A stretch of 64,000 nucleotides of DNA, from the NCBI GenBank assembly GCA_029891385.1, contig CM057225.1, forward strand, positions 16,544,620 through 16,608,619, in the 5' to 3' direction. How positions within the stretch are numbered: position 1 is the first letter of the stretch; every line of letters starts with the position of its first letter. Source of the DNA: Erythroxylum novogranatense. Lineage: Eukaryota > Streptophyta > Magnoliopsida > Malpighiales > Erythroxylaceae. The translations under genes were made by a program, and so were the position numbers. The notes beneath the pieces were generated by a model that searched no databases, was not told the DNA's origin, and saw only the letters and a list, made by a program, of their open reading frames with translations. Below are positions 59,526 to 64,000 of the stretch, piece by piece.

Positions 59526-61189
59526 AGTTGAGGCGGGATTTGATTTTTAGCAGGCCCCAAATTGATTTGGTTGGGTCAAAATTGATTCATCACTCTTCAA
59601 AAGTGCAAGCGGTAGGGGTTTTACCTGTAGATGGAAAACTAGTTGGACCCTCAATAATGAAGTGCGCCCGCTTGATCCGCCTGTCGGGTGGTGCGTCAGC
59701 TAGGCCCTCAGAAAGGTATGCCCGCTTGGTCCTCCTAATTTTCTCAAATTAAAAAAAAAAGGGAGGAGGTATAAAGCTGACATTAAATTTTAAATTTTAA
59801 TTGGAACTATATCTCCCCATGTTTTGAGATTCTGATTCAAAGTAGCAATGTGTAAAATGAAGCTGTTTTACCACCAATACCATCCCTTTTGTGCTGTCTT
59901 CCAATGCCTAAAATTGAAATTAATTTTGTCCTCTTCATGCTATCGAACTTTTATATAATTTAAGTTAAAAATTGACCTCAATTGAACTTAAACTTTAAGA
60001 TTGGATTCTAATTAGTTTATTAATTCAAAATATGAATAAACTTTCTCTTTGAGTTTGACTCATAAAATTAAGGGTTAATTACACACAAAATATCAAACTT
60101 TGCTCAATTTTATAATTATAGCTGGAATCTAAAAAGTAACAATTAAATACTCAAACTTTCAACTTTTTAATTCTAACATGATGTTAGTATTTCATTAACA
60201 TTGTTAGCGTGAATTGCCACCTAAACTACATCGTTTTGATATTGAAATCCCTAATTCAAGCATGTTTAATTTAATTTTAAATTAAATGAAATAAAATAAA
60301 CATTATCTATTCTCATTTTAAATCTAAAAAATAATTTTCAAGAATCATTTTATGAGATTTTAATTGCAATAATATAAAGAAATTTTAAGTAATTTTACAA
60401 CCCAAATACACAATCGAACTATTTGTGCATTCAAAACAAGCAACCCAACTTATAAGCAAAATGAGAAGTAACGTTAATAGTATGAAAACAAGAAGCATTC
60501 AGAATAAAGATGAATTCTTTAACACACTAGGAAAATGTTAATTCAATTGTAACTCTTTCTTTATTTGATAATTCTTGAAATGGTACTAATTTAATATGTA
60601 CATAGGGTCAGTCTTTTATGTCACTTTAAACTTAACAATCAACAAAACCTTAGTAGATATATGATAAGTTTACAGAATGTTGAATTCATATTTCCATCAT
60701 TAAACTAAGTCCATTTGGAAAGTGTTTTGCTTTTTATCCACGAAATCAGATCCTTCCAAAATGAGATCGTAATCCATTATTTAATTCAATAAAGAAACAC
60801 TTAATGTGTAGAATACGCACAATGGGACTATAACAATGATGTCATTGAGGAACGGAGAAAAATGAATCCTCTGGTTGAAGACTTGGTCAGTATTGTTTCT
60901 TCATGTCCATCTTCAACGCCCGAATCACAAGGGCAAGGCATGTATCTATCCATCCGTTCAACAGTCAAATGCAATTGTGACAAGGAAAAGTGTGCATTTG
61001 GGCAACTCTTTTCTTAGATAGATGACCCAGCCAGTCAAGACTAGGCCTTCAAATAATAGGCTTAAATTGGGCTTCCAGTCCCCGGGATAGGCTAGCTAGT
61101 TAAGCTCTCTCAGTCCCACATCTAAACTTCGGACCAAAGCATTATATGAATGTATATCTTCATCGGTTATCTTAAAATTGTTACTTATG
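59526..61189. other. Unassigned AT-rich stretch
   Basis: No gene seen. A phrase beginning GGGTTAATTACACACAAAAT at 60,072 resembles the end of a common plant MITE-like repeat, but no matching inverted end was found. Confidence 0.4.
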
Positions 61190-61220
61190 GTTTTAGGTTT
61201 TAGGTTTTAGGTTTTAGGTT
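61190..61220 (+). repeat. Short TTTTAGG heptamer array
   Basis: Four to five copies of TTTTAGG in tandem, one base from the plant telomere unit TTTAGGG. Confidence 0.9.
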
Positions 61221-61499
61221 AGTTGCTTATGGTTGCTCTTTATTTTTATCTTTTCTTTTAAGGTTGCTTGTCATTATGTGTATCCAAATAATTAAGGGAT
61301 TGTTTGTTTCTATTTTTTTATATTTTTGTTGTCGTTTTGTATATTAAAAAAAGTAAGTAAAACATGTTTGATTTATTTTGTAGTAATTTTTGTTTATGAA
61401 AAAAACCACAATAATTTTACAGAAATCAAAAACATTGTTTCTCTAAATTTTAATAACATATTTTAAATCGACAAAAATTAACATATCCATGTTTTATAT

Positions 61500-61502
61500 C
61501 TC

Positions 61503-61543
<41 letters not shown>

Positions 61544-61634
61544 GTATAAAATTTATAATTAATAATAATAATATAATTAATTTGGTATAATAAAATTAAT
61601 ATCAAAATAGTAAGCAGAAAATTTATAACAATAA

Positions 61635-61666
<32 letters not shown>

Positions 61667-61674
61667 TTATTAAA

Positions 61675-61727
<53 letters not shown>

Positions 61728-61790
61728 CAACAACAACAACTTAATAATAATAATAATAATAACAATAATAATAATAATAATAATATAATT
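61500..61790. repeat. AAT trinucleotide microsatellites
   Basis: Several long AAT runs with an AAC interruption at 61,724-61,740. The leucine/tyrosine-rich minus frame at 61,861-61,676 is a by-product. Confidence 0.97.
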
Positions 61791-61889
61791 AAGAAAAAAT
61801 TGATAAATTTAATAATAAGTAGAAAATTTATAACAATATTCAATAATAATAAGAATAACAAAATTTTCTTTTCAGTTTTTTATTAGGGA

Positions 61890-62575
61890 GGTGTTTGGAA
61901 ACTTCGAATCGAATTCATTAATAAATTGGATTCAATTACATTAATGAGATTGAATTGAATTCAATTTGATGTTTGGAACAAATCTAGTAATATTATAATT
62001 TAATTTAATTATATTGTTTAGAACATAATCGAATGAATTCAATTATTTCATATGACACATTTATCATTGATTGAAAAAATAATCTTATTAAATAATAAAC
62101 ATTCACACTTACATAAAACAACTTATAGACATCAATTTTATTATATATAATATCATTAAAAAGTTCATCATTAAAATGAAAAGAAAAATTGATTACAAAT
62201 GACATCAGGCTAAACTGAATTATGAAGATAATAAAAATTATTATAATTTAAAAGCTTAAAATTGCATAAATAAATAGTAATTATTTTGTGTTGATAACTA
62301 CAAAGTATTATGTTGGGTTATTATGTTGTAGGGTTATTATGTTGGAGTTGTGGGCATTATTGGGTTTGTGAGCTAAAAAAGAAGAGATGCAGCGGGTTAT
62401 TATGTTAGAGTCGTGAACATTATTGAGCTTGTGGATTAAAAAAGAAGAGTAGCAGTCAAAGGAGTTGAATTCATGTAAATAAGAGTGTGAGTTAAGTTTA
62501 TAAAGAAAGTAGATTTTAAAACTATACGTGAATTCAATTTGTGGCTATCTTTTTTTTGTTCCAAACAGGATAATT
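61890..62575. mobile_element. Possible MITE with GTTTGGAA ends
   Basis: AGGTGTTTGGAAACTTCGAA at the left and TTTGTTCCAAACAGG at the right could be inverted ends. The interior has repeated GAATTCAATT motifs and a duplicated GGGTTATTATGTT segment. No TSD was confirmed. Confidence 0.35.
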
Positions 62576-62739
62576 GAATCCTTACATTCTAAACAGGTTG
62601 GAGAAATCTTAATTAAATATATTTTTGTTTTCAATTTTATATTACAAATTTTAACAAAATAATTTTAAAAAATAAAAACTAAAAATAAGAAACAAAAATT
62701 AAAAATAACAACAACAAAAAATAAAAGTGAAATCGAAGG

Positions 62740-63300
62740 CGCATAAGAAAGCTATTACTGTTGTCCGTAACTAATTGCAGCTCTCTGCAAGTCTTTCTGT
62801 TGTCCACATGTTCTCGCTTTCAACTGAAACTCAGCTACCGCCGCCAAGAACCTATAGTTTGACTCAGACTCAAAACCTCCACCACATTCATCGTTGTGAT
62901 CGTCCGAAGCGAGTCCGCCTTCTCTAACACCGCAAACATCGCCGATTTCATCTCTCAATCTGCGACACTTGTCCATCCACGAGCCTCTCGACTCTCCTGG
63001 CTAAATTCATGAACAGAGGAGACGTCGCGCTCACTTGAATCCTCGCCATTATCTCCGACAACTCCCTCTCCTCTCTCCTCGTCGACGGCTTCACTAGCTC
63101 GATTCTTCGACGTTGCTCTTCCGTCAAGTCTCTGATGGAGCCGTTAAGCAAGCTGAAAATGATTGACGGAATGAACGCACTGAGCCACATGAGACTTCGC
63201 TCGAAAGTGGTGAACCACGGAGGAGAAAAAAGAGGAACACGTTTTCATTGGCGGCCCTCGATTTCTCTTTGTAGTAGCGTGTATAGTGCGACATGACTTG
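62740..63300 (-). pseudogene. Unidentified broken coding fragment
   Basis: GC-richer than its surroundings. The minus frame from 63,190 reads MWLSAFIPSIIFSLLNGSI and an Arg/Glu-rich stretch (TEEQRRRIELVKPSTRREER) to QVSQIER at 62,948. A one-base shift then continues as DEIGDVCGVREGG and FLAAVAEFQLKARTCG to 62,755. The two frames together look like one intronless gene piece with a frameshift. The family was not recognised. It might be a retrocopy or a truncated exon of a host gene, or captured sequence next to the copia element. Confidence 0.45.
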
Positions 63301-63313
63301 CTCAATCAAGGTA

Positions 63314-63536
63314 TGAGAGTTATGTCACAAGCCCATCCATCTCAACAGCCCAAGTCTAACCTAAACGAAGATAAGAGCATAAGTTAAAATTCAAACAAAT
63401 TATTGTAATCATCATCCGAATATATATATAGGATTAGATAAGATGTTTTGAATATTTAAATATACTAATATACATGTATATAAACAGAAGTAATTCATGA
63501 ATAAAATTCAATTCAATTCCTAGTTCATTCTAACCT
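63314..63536 (+). mobile_element. Copia (Ale/Retrofit-type) 5' LTR
   Basis: Starts TGAGAGTTATGTCACAAGCC (probably TGTTAGAG-like originally), has a TATATATATA box at 63,421 and ends about 63,536, just before the PBS. The short size fits this lineage. The right boundary is approximate, and a TSD cannot be checked because the element leaves the window. Confidence 0.6.
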
Positions 63537-63540
63537 TATA

Positions 63541-63552
63541 TGATATCAGAGC
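63541..63552 (+). promoter_or_regulatory. Primer-binding site
   Basis: TGATATCAGAGC, one mismatch from the tRNA-Met type TGGTATCAGAGC. Confidence 0.7.
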
Positions 63553-63586
63553 TTTTCAACTAACGTGATTTTTTTTTCCGATCCTA

Positions 63587-64000
63587 ATGGCCTCTATCAT
63601 CAATCCAGTTTTTGATGAAATACTCCAGATTATCACCATTAATTTAGCTGCACAAACCCCTTTGAAGCTCACCTCAAGCAACTATCTTTCTTGAAGATTG
63701 CAATTCAACAGTCTCTTTATAGGCTATGATTTGCAAGGCTTTATTGATGGTATCAAGAGCTGCCCTCCAACAACCATCACCACCAATGGCACATCTGTCC
63801 CCAACCCAGATTATCATTTTTGGATCCGTCAAAATCAATTGATTCTAAATGCCATCATTGGTGCTCTCTCACTAACCATCATTCCTTTTATTGCAACTGT
63901 CAACACTTCCAAAGAGGCTTGGGCCATTTTAGCCAAGACCTATGCACAAGCATCCAGAGGTAAATAAAAACAAGTTAAAACTCAACTCAAGAAACTTACC
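63587..64000 (+). pseudogene. Copia gag (UBN2/Retrofit type), partial
   Basis: Starts near ATGGCCTCTATCATC at 63,587 and runs through KLTSSNYLS (then a stop at 63,693) into LFIGYDLQGFIDGIKSCPP, DYHFWIRQNQLILNAIIGAL and TSKEAWAILAKTYAQASRGK. It matches the N-terminal gag of Ale/Retrofit copia elements (family knowledge). One stop (TGA where Trp is expected) and another after RGK at 63,967 suggest decay. The element continues beyond the window. Confidence 0.8.

Noticed and set aside
61676..61861. Leucine- and tyrosine-rich minus ORF
   Set aside because: Translation of an AAT microsatellite.

Overview
The window looks like nuclear DNA of a eudicot plant. It is AT-rich, carries one intron-containing plant receptor kinase gene, and is otherwise packed with plant-type retrotransposons (L1 LINE, Ty1-copia, Ty3-gypsy chromovirus and Athila-like), SINEs, TRIM-like units and small DNA transposons. 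No tRNA, rRNA, CRISPR or prokaryotic features were seen. The species cannot be named from the sequence.

Layout. 1-7,083: minus-strand L1 LINE, its endonuclease split by a 3.66-kb solo LTR (1,346-5,002, TSD TTTGA). 7,560-10,682: a second LTR of the same family without a matching TSD. 10,683-15,098: leader and 3.27-kb 5' LTR of a minus-strand gypsy-type element whose LTR is full of tandem repeats. 15,459-19,244: decayed minus-strand copia element. 19,754-22,821: the one convincing host gene, an RLK7-like LRR-XI receptor kinase (minus strand, two exons). 23-30.7 kb: SINEs, MITE-like elements, a TRIM-like tandem array and a LINE 3' fragment. 30.8-38.45 kb: a minus-strand LARD-like retroelement with a 5.07-kb LTR and only about 0.8 kb of non-coding interior, with SINE-like units. 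38.46-54 kb: an Athila-like relic interrupted at 39,491-51,717 by a complete Tekay-type chromovirus (TSD ACACT), whose gag is itself interrupted by a third solo LTR (42,115-45,112, TSD AGTTC). 54-57.3 kb: two copia relics in opposite orientations. 57,400-58,115: a non-autonomous CACTA element (TSD AGA). 58-63.3 kb: AT-rich repeats and an unidentified broken coding fragment. 63,314-64,000: 5' LTR and gag of an Ale/Retrofit-type copia element that runs off the window.

Most interesting signal. LTRs of clearly different families share a non-coding architecture: TATA box, short leader, consensus 5' splice site, a 65-69-bp exon-like cassette bounded by AG and GTGAGT/GTGGGT (five LTR copies), a structured region, and a short hairpin followed by CACC/CCC, a pyrimidine-rich run and an AG acceptor close to the LTR 3' end. 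In the three solo LTRs a long inverted repeat in the same place keeps pairing although its sequence changes. A roughly 190-195-bp module is tandemly amplified in two other LTR families. These suggest that spliced, structured LTR transcripts are maintained, which can be tested with RNA-seq and covariation analysis.
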